Assembly (NCBI RefSeq): GCF_001281025.1
Contig: NZ_CP012646.1
Location: 463,001-527,000 of the forward strand
Length of the DNA: 64,000 bases
Direction: 5' to 3'
Origin: Streptococcus mitis
GTDB lineage: Bacteria; Bacillota; Bacilli; Lactobacillales; Streptococcaceae
In this document: piece by piece, positions 39,099 to 48,195 of the stretch
Position numbering within the stretch: the first letter of the stretch is position 1
Layout: every line of letters starts with the position of its first letter
Program-made: the position numbers and the translations under genes
Notes under the pieces: generated by a model
What the model was told of the DNA's origin: nothing
The model's database searches: none
What the model saw: only the letters and a program-made list of their open reading frames with translations

Positions 39099-39244
39099 GA
39101 CTTACCAAACTTTTTACGAAGGTCTTTTCCAATGGTATAACCTGCCATAAATAAAGCGATACCAACACCTACACCAAAACCACCCTTTATTTCTTGCAAT
39201 TCCTTATTAGAAATTTCACAATAGTTGTTCAAATCTTTCATCAT
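39092..39244 (-). CDS. Double-glycine bacteriocin-like peptide, second of pair
   Basis: A 50-residue precursor. The leader MMKDLNNYCEISNKELQEIK ends in GG at residues 21-22, matching the consensus LSxxELxxIxGG. The mature 28 residues are FGVGVGIALFMAGYTIGK then DLRKKFGKSC, with GxxxG motifs (GVGVG, GYTIG) and a basic C-terminus as in one chain of two-peptide (class IIb) bacteriocins. It starts after AGGAGGAG. It is 1 base beyond the stop of the other peptide gene. No peptidase-containing ABC exporter is next to it, so export by a BlpAB- or ComAB-type transporter elsewhere is assumed. Confidence 0.82.
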   Translation of the reverse strand: MMKDLNNYCEISNKELQEIKGGFGVGVGIALFMAGYTIGKDLRKKFGKSC

Positions 39245-39245
39245 A

Positions 39246-39431
39246 TTAATCTCCTCCTAAAAAATAACCAGCTGCCAAACCAGAACCTATAAGTGCTGTT
39301 CCACCTGCAATAGCTTTCCAAGATACTGCCACTCCAAAGATAACCAAGGGAGCGAGACCGCCATCAATATCTGATAATTCATTTTCAGATAAGGATAAAA
39401 ATTGATTGTCAAGAACGTCAAAATTTGTCAT
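39246..39431 (-). CDS. Double-glycine bacteriocin-like peptide, first of pair
   Basis: A 61-residue precursor. The leader (FLSLSENELSDIDGG, GG at residues 24-25) fits the double-glycine consensus. The mature part LAPLVIFGVAVSWKAIAGG then TALIGSGLAAGYFLGGD is hydrophobic and glycine-rich with a GLAAG motif, as in class IIb bacteriocin chains. The ribosome-binding site AAGGAGG is strong, and TATAAA on the reverse strand about 45 bases upstream is a likely -10. No ComE- or BlpR-type direct repeat was recognised in the promoter. It heads a three-gene cassette with the second peptide and an immunity-like gene. Confidence 0.85.
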   Translation of the reverse strand: MTNFDVLDNQFLSLSENELSDIDGGLAPLVIFGVAVSWKAIAGGTALIGSGLAAGYFLGGD

Positions 39432-39536
39432 TGAACTTTCCTCCTTTTTTCTTGTTCACTTTTATATTCGGAAAAGAAAAGGAAAAGTGAGCATTTTTTT
39501 GAATTTTATTTGCGAATTATTTTTTAGCTAAGTATA

Positions 39537-39567
39537 GGCATTTTTGTTTGGGGATAAAGAAAATTCC
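39537..39567 (+). repeat. 31-bp direct repeat, right copy
   Basis: Partner of 38808-38838 (29 of 31 identical). It lies 20 bases before the TATAAT of tsaB (39587-39592). Confidence 0.85.
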
Positions 39568-39622
39568 CATGTGCCAGCTTTTGTAGTATAATAGTAAGCA
39601 GACAAAAAGATAGGAATGTGTT

Positions 39623-40306
39623 ATGAAAGTATTAGCTTTTGATACGTCCAGCAAGGCTCTTTCTCTCGCTATTTTAGAGGATAAGCAGGTTCTTGCCGAG
39701 ACGACGATTAATATTAAGAAAAATCACAGTATTACCCTCATGCCTGCCATCGATTTTTTGATGGCAAGTTTGGACTGGACGCCCAAGGATTTGGGCCGAA
39801 TCGTGGTAGCGGAAGGGCCTGGTAGCTACACAGGCTTGCGAATTGCGGTAGCAACTGCCAAGACTTTAGCTCACACTCTGAACATCGAGTTGGTTGGTAT
39901 GTCGAGTCTCTTAGCTCTGGTGCCATACCAGCAAGAAGGTTTGTTCGTTCCTTTGATGGATGCGCGTCGCAACAATGTTTATGCAGGATTTTATGAAAAT
40001 GCCAAACCTGTCATGCCAGAAGCGCACCTGCCTTTTGAGCGAGTCATCGAACTAATCAAGGGTGCTAGTCAGGTAACCTTTGTCGGAGAAGTTGGCCCCT
40101 TTGTTGAGCAGATTCAAGAACATTTGCCAAGGACTGATTACAGAGAAACCTTGCCTAATGCAGCCAATCTTGCTCTTTTGGCATGGGACAAGGAAGCAGA
40201 CTCCTTGCATGATTTTGTGCCGAATTACCTCAAACGAGTCGAGGCAGAGGAAAACTGGCTTAAGAACCACACTGAGTCTGGCGAGTCTTACATTAAACGC
40301 CTATGA
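39623..40306 (+). CDS. tsaB: tRNA threonylcarbamoyladenosine protein TsaB
   Basis: A 227-residue ASKHA-fold protein that supports TsaD in forming threonylcarbamoyladenosine at position 37 of ANN-decoding tRNAs. Seen are the N-terminal VLAFDTSSKALSLAIL, the AEGPGSYTGLRIAVATAKTL motif near residue 58 and the DARRNNVYAGFY segment. It lacks the metal-binding histidines that TsaD has, as expected. It is first in the tsaB-rimI-tsaD operon and overlaps rimI by 4 bases (ATGA). Confidence 0.94.
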   Translation: MKVLAFDTSSKALSLAILEDKQVLAETTINIKKNHSITLMPAIDFLMASLDWTPKDLGRIVVAEGPGSYTGLRIAVATAKTLAHTLNIELVGMSSLLALVPYQQEGLFVPLMDARRNNVYAGFYENAKPVMPEAHLPFERVIELIKGASQVTFVGEVGPFVEQIQEHLPRTDYRETLPNAANLALLAWDKEADSLHDFVPNYLKRVEAEENWLKNHTESGESYIKRL

Positions 40307-40740
40307 TAGAAATCAAACGAATCCAACAGCAGCCTGACTTGTCTCAAGCCATCTACGCTGTCATGGCAGCTGTTTACCCAGTCAGTCCTTGGACGCTGGA
40401 ACAAATCCAAGCAGACCTGTCCCAAGACCAGACTTGGTATGCTCTGGCTTATGATGGGGCAGAAGTGATTGGTTTTCTAGCTGTACAGGAAAATATCTTT
40501 GAGGCAGAAGTCCTGCAAATTGCTGTTAAAGGAGCCTATCAGGGTCAGGGAATTGCCTCGGCCTTGTTTGCGACATTGCCGGCAGATAAGGAGATTTTCC
40601 TCGAAGTCAGAAAGTCAAATCAACGAGCGCAAGCATTTTACAAGAAAGAAAAGATGGCGGTCATCGCTGAGCGAAAGGCCTACTACCATGACCCAGTCGA
40701 GGACGCCATCATCATGAAGAGAGAAATAGATGAAGGATAG
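40303..40740 (+). CDS. rimI: Ribosomal protein alanine N-acetyltransferase
   Basis: A 145-residue GNAT acetyltransferase. The acetyl-CoA motif [20 protein letters not shown] lies near residue 66 and the later [16 protein letters not shown] block is typical of RimI, which acetylates the N-terminus of ribosomal protein S18. It sits between tsaB and tsaD, the usual order in Firmicutes, overlapping tsaB by 4 bases and tsaD by 11. Other protein substrates cannot be excluded. Confidence 0.88.
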   Translation: MIEIKRIQQQPDLSQAIYAVMAAVYPVSPWTLEQIQADLSQDQTWYALAYDGAEVIGFLAVQENIFEAEVLQIAVKGAYQGQGIASALFATLPADKEIFLEVRKSNQRAQAFYKKEKMAVIAERKAYYHDPVEDAIIMKREIDEG

Positions 40741-41740
40741 ATATATTTTAGCATTTGAAACATCCTGTGATGAGACCAGTGTTGCCGTCTTGAAAAACGA
40801 CGACGAGCTCTTGTCCAATGTCATTGCTAGTCAAATTGAGAGTCATAAACGTTTCGGGGGCGTAGTGCCAGAAGTAGCCAGTCGTCACCATGTCGAGATC
40901 ATTACAGCCTGCATCGAGGAGGCGTTGGCAGAAGCAGGGATTACCGAAGACGATGTAACAGCTGTGGCGGTTACCTATGGACCTGGCTTGGTGGGAGCTT
41001 TACTAGTTGGTTTATCAGCTGCTAAGGCCTTTGCTTGGGCACATGGACTTCCGCTGATTCCCGTTAACCACATGGCTGGTCACCTTATGGCAGCTCAGAG
41101 CGTGGAGCCTTTGGAGTTTCCCTTGCTAGCCCTCTTGGTCAGCGGTGGGCACACAGAGTTGGTTTATGTTTCTGAGGCTGGTGACTACAAGATTGTTGGG
41201 GAAACGCGAGATGACGCGGTTGGTGAGGCCTATGACAAGGTCGGTCGCGTCATGGGCTTGACCTATCCAGCAGGTCGCGAGATTGATGAGTTAGCTCATC
41301 AGGGACAGGATATTTATGATTTTCCTCGTGCCATGATTAAGGAAGATAATCTGGAGTTTTCATTCTCTGGTTTGAAATCTGCCTTTATCAATCTTCATCA
41401 CAATGCTGAGCAAAAGGGAGAAAGTCTGTCTACAGAGGATTTGTGTGCTTCCTTCCAAGCAGCTGTACTGGATATTCTTATGGCTAAAACCAAGAAGGCT
41501 TTGGAGAAATATCCTGTTAAGACCCTTGTCGTGGCAGGTGGTGTGGCAGCCAATAAAGGTCTCAGAGAACGCCTAGCAACTGAAATCACAGATGTCAAGG
41601 TTATCATCCCACCTCTGCGCCTCTGTGGAGACAATGCAGGTATGATTGCCTATGCCAGCGTCAGCGAGTGGAACAAAGAAAACTTTGCAAACTTGGGCCT
41701 AAATGCCAAACCAAGTCTCGCTTTTGATACCATAGAATAA
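40730..41740 (+). CDS. tsaD: tRNA threonylcarbamoyltransferase TsaD
   Basis: A 336-residue catalytic subunit that transfers threonylcarbamoyl from the AMP adduct to adenosine 37. The metal-binding [10 protein letters not shown] holds two histidines near residues 111 and 115. The [15 protein letters not shown] and [16 protein letters not shown] motifs are intact. It is the last gene of the operon; a terminator follows directly. Confidence 0.96.
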   Translation: MKDRYILAFETSCDETSVAVLKNDDELLSNVIASQIESHKRFGGVVPEVASRHHVEIITACIEEALAEAGITEDDVTAVAVTYGPGLVGALLVGLSAAKAFAWAHGLPLIPVNHMAGHLMAAQSVEPLEFPLLALLVSGGHTELVYVSEAGDYKIVGETRDDAVGEAYDKVGRVMGLTYPAGREIDELAHQGQDIYDFPRAMIKEDNLEFSFSGLKSAFINLHHNAEQKGESLSTEDLCASFQAAVLDILMAKTKKALEKYPVKTLVVAGGVAANKGLRERLATEITDVKVIIPPLRLCGDNAGMIAYASVSEWNKENFANLGLNAKPSLAFDTIE

Positions 41741-41742
41741 GA

Positions 41743-41766
41743 AGTCAGCTTAAGGCTGGCTTTTTC
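41743..41766 (+). terminator. Intrinsic terminator after tsaD
   Basis: AGTCAGC pairs with GCTGGCT (one G-T pair) around TTAAG, followed by TTTTT. Confidence 0.75.
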
Positions 41767-41789
41767 ACTTGCTAAGGTGTCAGAATATT

Positions 41790-41819
41790 TTGACAAAACT
41801 ATAAAAATAATGATATAAT
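41790..41819 (+). promoter_or_regulatory. Promoter of the Rgg gene
   Basis: TTGACA (41790-41795) and TATAAT (41814-41819) are 18 bases apart; the ribosome-binding site AGGAGGTGG follows at 41831. Confidence 0.75.
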
Positions 41820-41843
41820 ATGCAAAATCTAGGAGGTGGCAAG

Positions 41844-42707
41844 ATGATTGAGAGAATGGAATTGGGAGAATTTTACAAGGAATTGCGCTTGGCGAGAAAG
41901 CTCAAGCAGTCAGATGTGGCTTGTGCTGGACTAACAGCCTCTCAGTTGTCCAAGTTTGAACTAGGACAGTCTATGCTATCTGCGGACAAGCTGATTCTAG
42001 CCATCCAAGGGATTAATGTGACCTTCGATGAGTTTGGTCATAAGCTCAACAATTATCAAGAATCCCTACATATGCAAATTGGTAGAAAGGTTGTGGATCG
42101 CTTTGCCCACCAAGATATAGCTGGTTTAGAGCAACTATTAGAGGAGGTCAAGCAAGAACAGATGGCAGAGACCTATCGTCGTTTGAATGCTATTGTAATC
42201 AAAGATGCCATCCATTCCTTAGATAAAAGCTATCCGCTAGCAGAGGAGGATAGCGAATTTTTGACCACCTACCTCTATGCTATTGAGTCTTGGACCTGGT
42301 TTGAACTCTATCTCTTTTGCAATACCATGCCCTTCTTGAGCAACCAAGATTTGATATTTTTATCAACCTCGTTACTTGAAAAATCCAAGGAATTTAAAGA
42401 GTTGGTACATAATAGACTGTATATGAAAAGTGGATTTCTGAATATTATATCAGAACTCATGGAGCGTAAACTTTTCTCTTATATCCCAATTTTTGAAGCT
42501 GAGCTAGAGAGCATGCTTCGTCCATACGATGTTTTTGAAAAAGTATTGTGGCAGTTTTTAAAGAAAATGAAGATTTTCCTTCAAACCAAAGGAAGCAATC
42601 AAAAAGAGATTGAAAGATTTATCCAATCTCTGCAAGTATTAGAAAATCCACAATTGCTAGCCCTCTTCGAATTGCGTTTGAAGCAATACAAAGAACTTAT
42701 TGAGTAG
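41844..42707 (+). CDS. Rgg/MutR-family transcriptional regulator
   Basis: A 287-residue regulator. The N-terminal helix-turn-helix (about residues 6-62, YKELRLARKLKQSDVACAGL and SQLSKFELGQSML) is followed by the long helical Rgg/MutR domain, the peptide-sensing part of the group. ATG 41844 has AGGAGGTGG 6 bases before it. In pneumococcus a regulator at this locus (Rgg144, about SP_0141) responds to a short hydrophobic peptide and controls a downstream virulence-peptide operon. I saw no short hydrophobic peptide gene in the flanks here. The likely targets are the immunity-like gene and MFS exporter downstream. Confidence 0.88.
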   Translation: MIERMELGEFYKELRLARKLKQSDVACAGLTASQLSKFELGQSMLSADKLILAIQGINVTFDEFGHKLNNYQESLHMQIGRKVVDRFAHQDIAGLEQLLEEVKQEQMAETYRRLNAIVIKDAIHSLDKSYPLAEEDSEFLTTYLYAIESWTWFELYLFCNTMPFLSNQDLIFLSTSLLEKSKEFKELVHNRLYMKSGFLNIISELMERKLFSYIPIFEAELESMLRPYDVFEKVLWQFLKKMKIFLQTKGSNQKEIERFIQSLQVLENPQLLALFELRLKQYKELIE

Positions 42708-42937
42708 TCAACAATTGCAAATCTGAAATTTCTATAAGAAAAAATATCAAATATGCGATTTTCTAAAATAAGCTAATTTTCGTGTTATACTATCCTTGTA
42801 AAGCACTTCAAGCAGATCCTAAGTCGCAGAAGTGGTTTATAGATGGGAATTCGTACAGTATATGTTTAATTATGAGCATACTGTAAATGGCTGGACTAAA
42901 AGTGAAACTTGGCGTCCTAGATAAAATGAGGTAAACG
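42708..42937. other. 230-bp spacer between the Rgg gene and its presumed target
   Basis: An AT-rich first half with TATACT (42786-42791) as a likely -10 element for the downstream gene. The second half has short open frames on the forward strand: one reads WFIDGNSYSI, then, one frame over, YEHTVNGWTKSETWRPR and a stop. Together they look like a decayed small peptide gene, but no family was recognised. Confidence 0.4.
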
Positions 42938-43222
42938 ATGGAAAAACAAAGTCAGTTACAAATGTTAATTCATTCCCTATACAATAATAAAGAAATTAGC
43001 TTGACGGAAGAATTTAGGAAGCAATTGCTGGAAACAGCAAAACAGTTCTCTAGTACTAATGAAGATTTGTTAGCTGTACGTCTTTCTTTTGCCGTCTCTA
43101 AAGAATTGTTGAGCTTTAAAGGTGAACCGCCGACAGAGTTGTTGGATTTAGCAAAATTTGTCCAAAAGAAAGAAGCTAAATACAAGCAGGGAATAGTGTG
43201 GTCTGGTATTTTTAAGATATGA
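42938..43222 (+). CDS. EntA-immunity-like protein
   Basis: A 94-residue helical protein with the pattern of enterocin A-type immunity proteins: an amphipathic start (QMLIHSLYNNKEISLTEEF), a central LLAVRLSFAVSKELLSFKG and a basic tail. It starts after GAGG with a typical spacing. A 37-residue frame overlaps its stop (ATGA) and the MFS gene follows. Its place after an Rgg gene suggests a regulated bacteriocin-defence function; no bacteriocin precursor is seen nearby. Confidence 0.65.
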   Translation: MEKQSQLQMLIHSLYNNKEISLTEEFRKQLLETAKQFSSTNEDLLAVRLSFAVSKELLSFKGEPPTELLDLAKFVQKKEAKYKQGIVWSGIFKI

Positions 43223-43332
43223 TTTATTATAAAATACGGCATGAACATCATATAATGGATGAATCTGAATATGAGCAAGGCTTGGAGTTCAATATTAAAC
43301 CAAGTCTTGTTTTCTATACACTGGAACTTTAA
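43219..43332 (+). CDS. Short frame of 37 residues, possible gene remnant
   Basis: It begins with an ATG overlapping the stop of the immunity-like gene and ends 11 bases before the MFS gene. The product (ending KPSLVFYTLEL) is hydrophilic and has no leader, membrane segment or known motif. The tight overlap suggests a real coupled frame; its size and composition suggest a truncated gene. I cannot choose between these. Confidence 0.35.
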   Translation: MIYYKIRHEHHIMDESEYEQGLEFNIKPSLVFYTLEL

Positions 43333-43343
43333 AAGGAGTTGTG

Positions 43344-44570
43344 ATGAAAGTATTTCTTCAAAATAGAAATTTTAGGCAATTAACCATCAACCAGTGGATT
43401 TCAACGGTTGGGGATACGATTTTTTATCTGGCCTTTTTGAATTATGTGGCAGATGCATCTTTTGCCCCTTTGGCGATTTTACTGATCACGATTTCAGAAA
43501 CCCTTCCTCAAGTTCTGCAAATCTTTCTGGGAGTTTTGGCGGATTTTCAACATCATCGTGTCCTAAAATATACAATGATTAGTTTTGCAAAATTTTTGCT
43601 TTACTCTATCGTTTCTTTATCACTTTCAGGGCAGTCCTTTTCCTTGTTATTAGTAGCATTTATTTGTCTGATTAACCTCTTATCTGACACATTGAGTTAT
43701 TTTTCAGGCGCCATGCTCACTCCGATTTTCATTAGAATTATTGGGCAAGACCATCTGGCAGAAGCTATTGGATTTAAACAGTCAACTGTTAGTTTAGTGA
43801 AAACAATCAGTAATATTCTAGGAGGAGTCTTACTAGGTATTCTATCTATCCAGTCTATTTCCATACTGAATGCTCTGACCTTTTTAATCGCATTTTTAGG
43901 TATTCTTTTCATAAAAACAGACCTCTTGAAAGTAGAAAAAACGATTAGCTATCAAGAAGGACTCTCTGTAAAATCCTTTTGCCAGCATCTGCTCCAATCA
44001 TCAAAATTGATATGGAATATGAATAAGGTGCTCTTGGTTTTGTTTATTATCTCTATTAGTCAAGCAGTGATAAATGTTACAGTTCCTGTTTCTACTCTGT
44101 TTTTGAGGAATCAGCCCTTTTTGAATTTACAAACAGGTCAATCTCTTGCCTTGTTATCCACCCTTGAATTGTCAGCCCTTATTGTCGGAAGCCTTGTGAG
44201 TGGCTATCTGAAGAATACAATCTCCATAAAACTAGCCCTATATGCCTCGCTTATTATCCAATTACTCCTTTTAGTTGGCTTTGTGGCAGTTCGTTTTGAC
44301 TGGATTCTTATCTTTAGTGCCTTGGATGCCTTTTTCGCAGGTATCCTCTCTCCTCGATTACAGGAACTCATTTTTAAACAAATACCTGAGGAGTCAATGG
44401 GAGCAGTTCAATCCTCTATCGGTGCCATTACAGTTGTTTTACCTAGCTTATTTACAATAGCTTTGGTAACCATTGCTACTAGCTTTGGAACTCTGGCAGT
44501 TAGCTTTGTTTTATTGCTATTTCTTCTAGCTGCCTTTATCATACTCTTGAATATCCGTGAAAACATTTAG
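43344..44570 (+). CDS. MFS exporter, macrolide-efflux-like
   Basis: A 408-residue major facilitator with about twelve membrane segments, resembling the Mef/LmrP-like branch: QWISTVGDTIFYLAFLNYV near the N-terminus, the DFQHHRVLKYT loop after segment two and the PVSTLFLRNQPFLNLQTGQ mid-region. Such proteins export drugs or peptides. ATG 43344 suits the AAAAGGAG site; a GTG three bases upstream is also possible. It follows the Rgg and immunity-like genes closely, so it may export or protect against a peptide from the same system; the substrate is unknown. Confidence 0.8.
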   Translation: MKVFLQNRNFRQLTINQWISTVGDTIFYLAFLNYVADASFAPLAILLITISETLPQVLQIFLGVLADFQHHRVLKYTMISFAKFLLYSIVSLSLSGQSFSLLLVAFICLINLLSDTLSYFSGAMLTPIFIRIIGQDHLAEAIGFKQSTVSLVKTISNILGGVLLGILSIQSISILNALTFLIAFLGILFIKTDLLKVEKTISYQEGLSVKSFCQHLLQSSKLIWNMNKVLLVLFIISISQAVINVTVPVSTLFLRNQPFLNLQTGQSLALLSTLELSALIVGSLVSGYLKNTISIKLALYASLIIQLLLLVGFVAVRFDWILIFSALDAFFAGILSPRLQELIFKQIPEESMGAVQSSIGAITVVLPSLFTIALVTIATSFGTLAVSFVLLLFLLAAFIILLNIRENI

Positions 44571-44663
44571 CGAAGAATGTGTATATTATATGTTTGAGAC
44601 TGGATTCCAGTCTGTTTATGATGGCTACAATCAGCAGACTGTTAAATTTTTGAGAAAGTTGCT

Positions 44664-44691
44664 TGACATTTCAGACCAATCGGTTTATAAT
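44664..44691 (+). promoter_or_regulatory. Promoter and possible operator of the TetR gene
   Basis: TTGACA (44664-44669) and TATAAT (44686-44691) are 16 bases apart. Between them GACCAATCGGTT (44674-44685) is a partial palindrome of the kind TetR-family regulators bind, suggesting self-repression. Confidence 0.65.
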
Positions 44692-44713
44692 TAAAAAATG
44701 TAGAGATAAATAC

Positions 44714-45340
44714 ATGAGAAAAGAAGAAAAAACAAGACTACGAAGAGAGAAAATCATTACCGCTGCTTTGTTTGAATTTGCTACAAAAGGCTATCAAGGT
44801 TTTGTCATCAATGAACTTTGTAAAGTGGATGGTATTTCCAAAGGAGTTTTGTATCATAATTTTTCAGGGAAATCAGACCTCTATCTAACTTGTTTTCAGG
44901 AGAGTTTTGAGAAAGCTTTGGCAGTGTTTCTGGGGGTGGAAGGTCAAGTGCCCTCCTTAGCTGATTATATGGAAAGACGTCACCAATTTTATCAGCAATA
45001 CCCAGAACATAGCCACATTTTCTTTGAGGCAATGATTGCGACACCAGAAGAATTGGAAGCAGACATTGCACCACAGAAAGCTATCTTTTTGGACTTGAAT
45101 GAACAAGTTTGTCAAAAACTTATATCAGAATCCAAACTGAAAGAGCATATTGATGAGAAACGAGCTATGGACTATCTGCGATTGATTCAGGATATGTTTC
45201 GTTCCTATTATTTAACTGTTTCGTCAGATAGCAGTTTGCCTGACTTGGTTTCAGGATATGAACATCAATTATCACAGGTTTTGGATATGATGATTTATGG
45301 AATACTAGAGGAAGATTCCTCTAAAAAAGGAGAAAAATAA
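44714..45340 (+). CDS. TetR family transcriptional regulator
   Basis: A 208-residue regulator. The N-terminal TetR helix-turn-helix is clear: REKIITAALFEFATKGYQG and ISKGVLYHNFSGKSDLYLTC. The rest is a helical ligand-binding domain. The ATG at 44714 is the first reasonable start downstream of the promoter. Its stop overlaps the start of the DUF308 gene by one base, so that membrane protein is the likely regulated partner. The ligand is unknown. Confidence 0.88.
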   Translation: MRKEEKTRLRREKIITAALFEFATKGYQGFVINELCKVDGISKGVLYHNFSGKSDLYLTCFQESFEKALAVFLGVEGQVPSLADYMERRHQFYQQYPEHSHIFFEAMIATPEELEADIAPQKAIFLDLNEQVCQKLISESKLKEHIDEKRAMDYLRLIQDMFRSYYLTVSSDSSLPDLVSGYEHQLSQVLDMMIYGILEEDSSKKGEK

Positions 45341-45852
45341 TGTCGAAAATTTGGAAATGGTTGTTACTAATTGCGGGTATTTTTGCAGTTTTTGTAGGTT
45401 TTAATATGTTTGCACATCCTCTTATTAGCTTGGCTTCCATGACTTTCTGGTTTGCACTTGTATTTGCAGTTCAAGGGATTTCTGAGATTGTACAATACTT
45501 CAAATCAGAAGAAAAGCATGGCTGGAATTTATTTGGAGGAATTGTTACCCTCATCCTCGCTCTTACCTTGTTCTCAGGTAGCTTTATTGAAATGGTAACA
45601 TTTGTACCATTTATCATTTCTTTATGGGCCTTGACAAATGGTATTACAAAAACTATCGTTGGTTTCAAGGTTCGTAAGACGGATAAATCGGTAGGTACCC
45701 CTCTAGTTTGGATGGGGATTTTAGGAATCGTAGCAGGTTTAATCATGATGGGACACCCATTGATGACCGGTCTCTATATTAGTTACACCATTGCCTTTGT
45801 CTTTATTTATCAAGGTATTGTGGCAATTGTTCAATTCTTCAAGATTAAATAA
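45340..45852 (+). CDS. DUF308/HdeD-like membrane protein
   Basis: A 170-residue protein with six predicted membrane segments in three pairs, the layout of DUF308 (HdeD-type) proteins. In enterobacteria HdeD is linked to acid resistance; the role in streptococci is not established. It overlaps the TetR gene by one base and has AAAAGGAG upstream, so it is co-expressed with its presumed regulator. A strong terminator follows. Confidence 0.85.
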   Translation: MSKIWKWLLLIAGIFAVFVGFNMFAHPLISLASMTFWFALVFAVQGISEIVQYFKSEEKHGWNLFGGIVTLILALTLFSGSFIEMVTFVPFIISLWALTNGITKTIVGFKVRKTDKSVGTPLVWMGILGIVAGLIMMGHPLMTGLYISYTIAFVFIYQGIVAIVQFFKIK

Positions 45853-45863
45853 GAATAAAATGG

Positions 45864-45896
45864 AGTCTGTCTGATTACAATCAGCAGACTTTTTTC
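45864..45896 (+). terminator. Intrinsic terminator after the DUF308 gene
   Basis: AGTCTG pairs with CAGACT and an inner CTGATT with AATCAG, followed by TTTTT. Confidence 0.85.
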
Positions 45897-45955
45897 TCTT
45901 TCCTGAATGTGTTATAATAGTCCATGCTATGGCTGGAGCCTTTTCAGCCTACTTA

Positions 45956-46067
45956 TACTCTTCGAAAATCTCTTCAAACTGCGTCAGCTTCTATCTGCAA
46001 CCTCAAAACAATGTTTTGAGCAACCTGTGGCCAGCTTTCTAGTTTGCTCTTTGATTTTCATTGAGTA
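45956..46067 (+). repeat. BOX-type repeat element upstream of azlC
   Basis: A 112-bp element with the boxA start TACTCTTCGAAAATCTC, an internal CTCAAAACAATGTTTTGAG palindrome typical of boxB, and a boxC end TGATTTTCATTGAGTA. The boxA part is shorter than in the copies at 16223 and 47102. It lies 25 bases before the azlC start and will be in its leader or promoter. Confidence 0.85.
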
Positions 46068-46092
46068 TTATTAAGACAATATGAGGAGAAAG

Positions 46093-46788
46093 ATGAAAGA
46101 AAAAGGATTTTGGGAGGGGGCGCAGGCGGCCATGCCAACGGCCCTTGGTTATGTCAGTATTGGCTTGGCCTGTGGGATTATTGGTGCGCCCTATGTGACA
46201 CCTGTTGAGATGGGCTTGATGAGCCTCTTTGTTTATGCTGGGAGCGCCCAGTTTGCCATGTTGGCACTGATTGCGGTTCAAGCACCTGTGGCAGCTATTG
46301 CTATGACGGTCTTTTTGATTAATTTGCGTCTCTTTTTGTTGAGTTTGCATGCGTCAACCTATTTCCGTCATACCAGTCTCTGGCAAAATATCGGTATGTC
46401 TAGTCTCTTGACGGATGAGACTTATGGCGTTTTGATGGGCGAGTTAGCCCATACAGACAAGGTCAATCCTATGTGGATGCACGGAAACAATCTCAACAGC
46501 TATGTGGCTTGGTTTGTGGGAACAGTTGTCGGAACGGCTCTGGGTGGTCTGCTGCCAAATCCAGAAATCTTTGGCTTGGATTTTGCCCTGGTTGGGATGT
46601 TCATTGGAATTTTTGCTTCGCAATTCCAGATTATGCAAAGACGGATTCCTGTCCGCAATCTGCTCATTATCCTAGCAGTTGTTGCGGTGTCCTTCTTTTT
46701 ACTCTTAACAGTGGTGTCTCAGTCGCTAGCTGTTCTGTTTGCGACCTTGCTAGGTTGTACAATGGGGGTGGTTTTAGATGGTCAGTAA
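46093..46788 (+). CDS. azlC: Branched-chain amino acid exporter, large subunit
   Basis: A 231-residue AzlC-family membrane protein with about seven to eight segments. Visible are GFWEGAQAAMPTALGYVSIG near the N-terminus and LTDETYGVLMGE in the middle. With AzlD it exports branched-chain amino acids or analogues. The ATG at 46093 after AGGAGAAAG is preferred over 46081. The azlD gene overlaps its end by 11 bases. Confidence 0.9.
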   Translation: MKEKGFWEGAQAAMPTALGYVSIGLACGIIGAPYVTPVEMGLMSLFVYAGSAQFAMLALIAVQAPVAAIAMTVFLINLRLFLLSLHASTYFRHTSLWQNIGMSSLLTDETYGVLMGELAHTDKVNPMWMHGNNLNSYVAWFVGTVVGTALGGLLPNPEIFGLDFALVGMFIGIFASQFQIMQRRIPVRNLLIILAVVAVSFFLLLTVVSQSLAVLFATLLGCTMGVVLDGQ

Positions 46789-47101
46789 GTATCTTTTATT
46801 AGCAGTTATTTTCTCTGGCTTGGTGACTTGGATTCCCCGTATGATTCCCTTCATCTTGGTCAAGTATAAGGGCTTGCCTGCAATCGTTGAGCGTTTTTTG
46901 AAATTCTTGCCTGTTTCTATTATCTTTGCCTTGATTCTTTCAAGCGTAGTGACAGGCAAGGTTGGGAGTCTTCCTCAAATCAAATGGCTGGACTTCTTAG
47001 CAGTCTTTCCAACGGCTTGGGTAGCCTTTCGCTACCGCAATCTAGTTGGAACAGTTCTCTTTGGAGTGGTCTTAACTGCAGTCTTGCGTTTGGTCTTTTA
47101 A
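46778..47101 (+). CDS. azlD: Branched-chain amino acid exporter, small subunit
   Basis: A 107-residue AzlD-family protein with about four membrane segments. The VTWIPRMIPFILVKYKGLPA motif is the family signature. It overlaps azlC by 11 bases and so is translationally coupled to it. A BOX element begins at the very stop codon, so there is no room for a separate terminator. Confidence 0.9.
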   Translation: MVSKYLLLAVIFSGLVTWIPRMIPFILVKYKGLPAIVERFLKFLPVSIIFALILSSVVTGKVGSLPQIKWLDFLAVFPTAWVAFRYRNLVGTVLFGVVLTAVLRLVF

Positions 47102-47204
47102 TACTCTTCGAAAATCAAATTCAAACCACGTCAGCGTCGCCTTACCGTACTCAAGTACAGCTTGTGGCTAGCTTCCTAGTTTGCTCTTTGATTTTCATTG
47201 AGTA
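47102..47204 (+). repeat. BOX-type repeat element after azlD
   Basis: A 103-bp boxA-boxC element without boxB, nearly identical to the one at 16223-16325 but in the opposite orientation. It contains CGTCAGCGTCGCCTTACCGT, matching the BOXA1R core, and ends TGATTTTCATTGAGTA. Confidence 0.88.
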
Positions 47205-47277
47205 TAAATTAGCCATAAAGAAAACCTATCACAGAGATAGATATCATATAATGGCGTAAATGCTCTTTTTCTGTTAA

Positions 47278-48141
<864 letters not shown>

Positions 48142-48147
48142 TTTCTT

Positions 48148-48190
48148 GAAATCATCCATTCTGAATCAGGTGGGTGATTTCTCAATTTTT
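48148..48190 (+). terminator. Intrinsic terminator after the amino-acid binding lipoprotein gene
   Basis: GAAATCATCCA pairs with TGGGTGATTTC, followed by TCAATTTTT. Confidence 0.75.
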
Positions 48191-48195
48191 AAGTA

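Noticed and set aside
42817..42931. Intact small peptide gene upstream of the immunity-like gene
   Set aside because: The plausible segments are in two different frames with no start codon and ribosome-binding site pair; kept only as a possible remnant.
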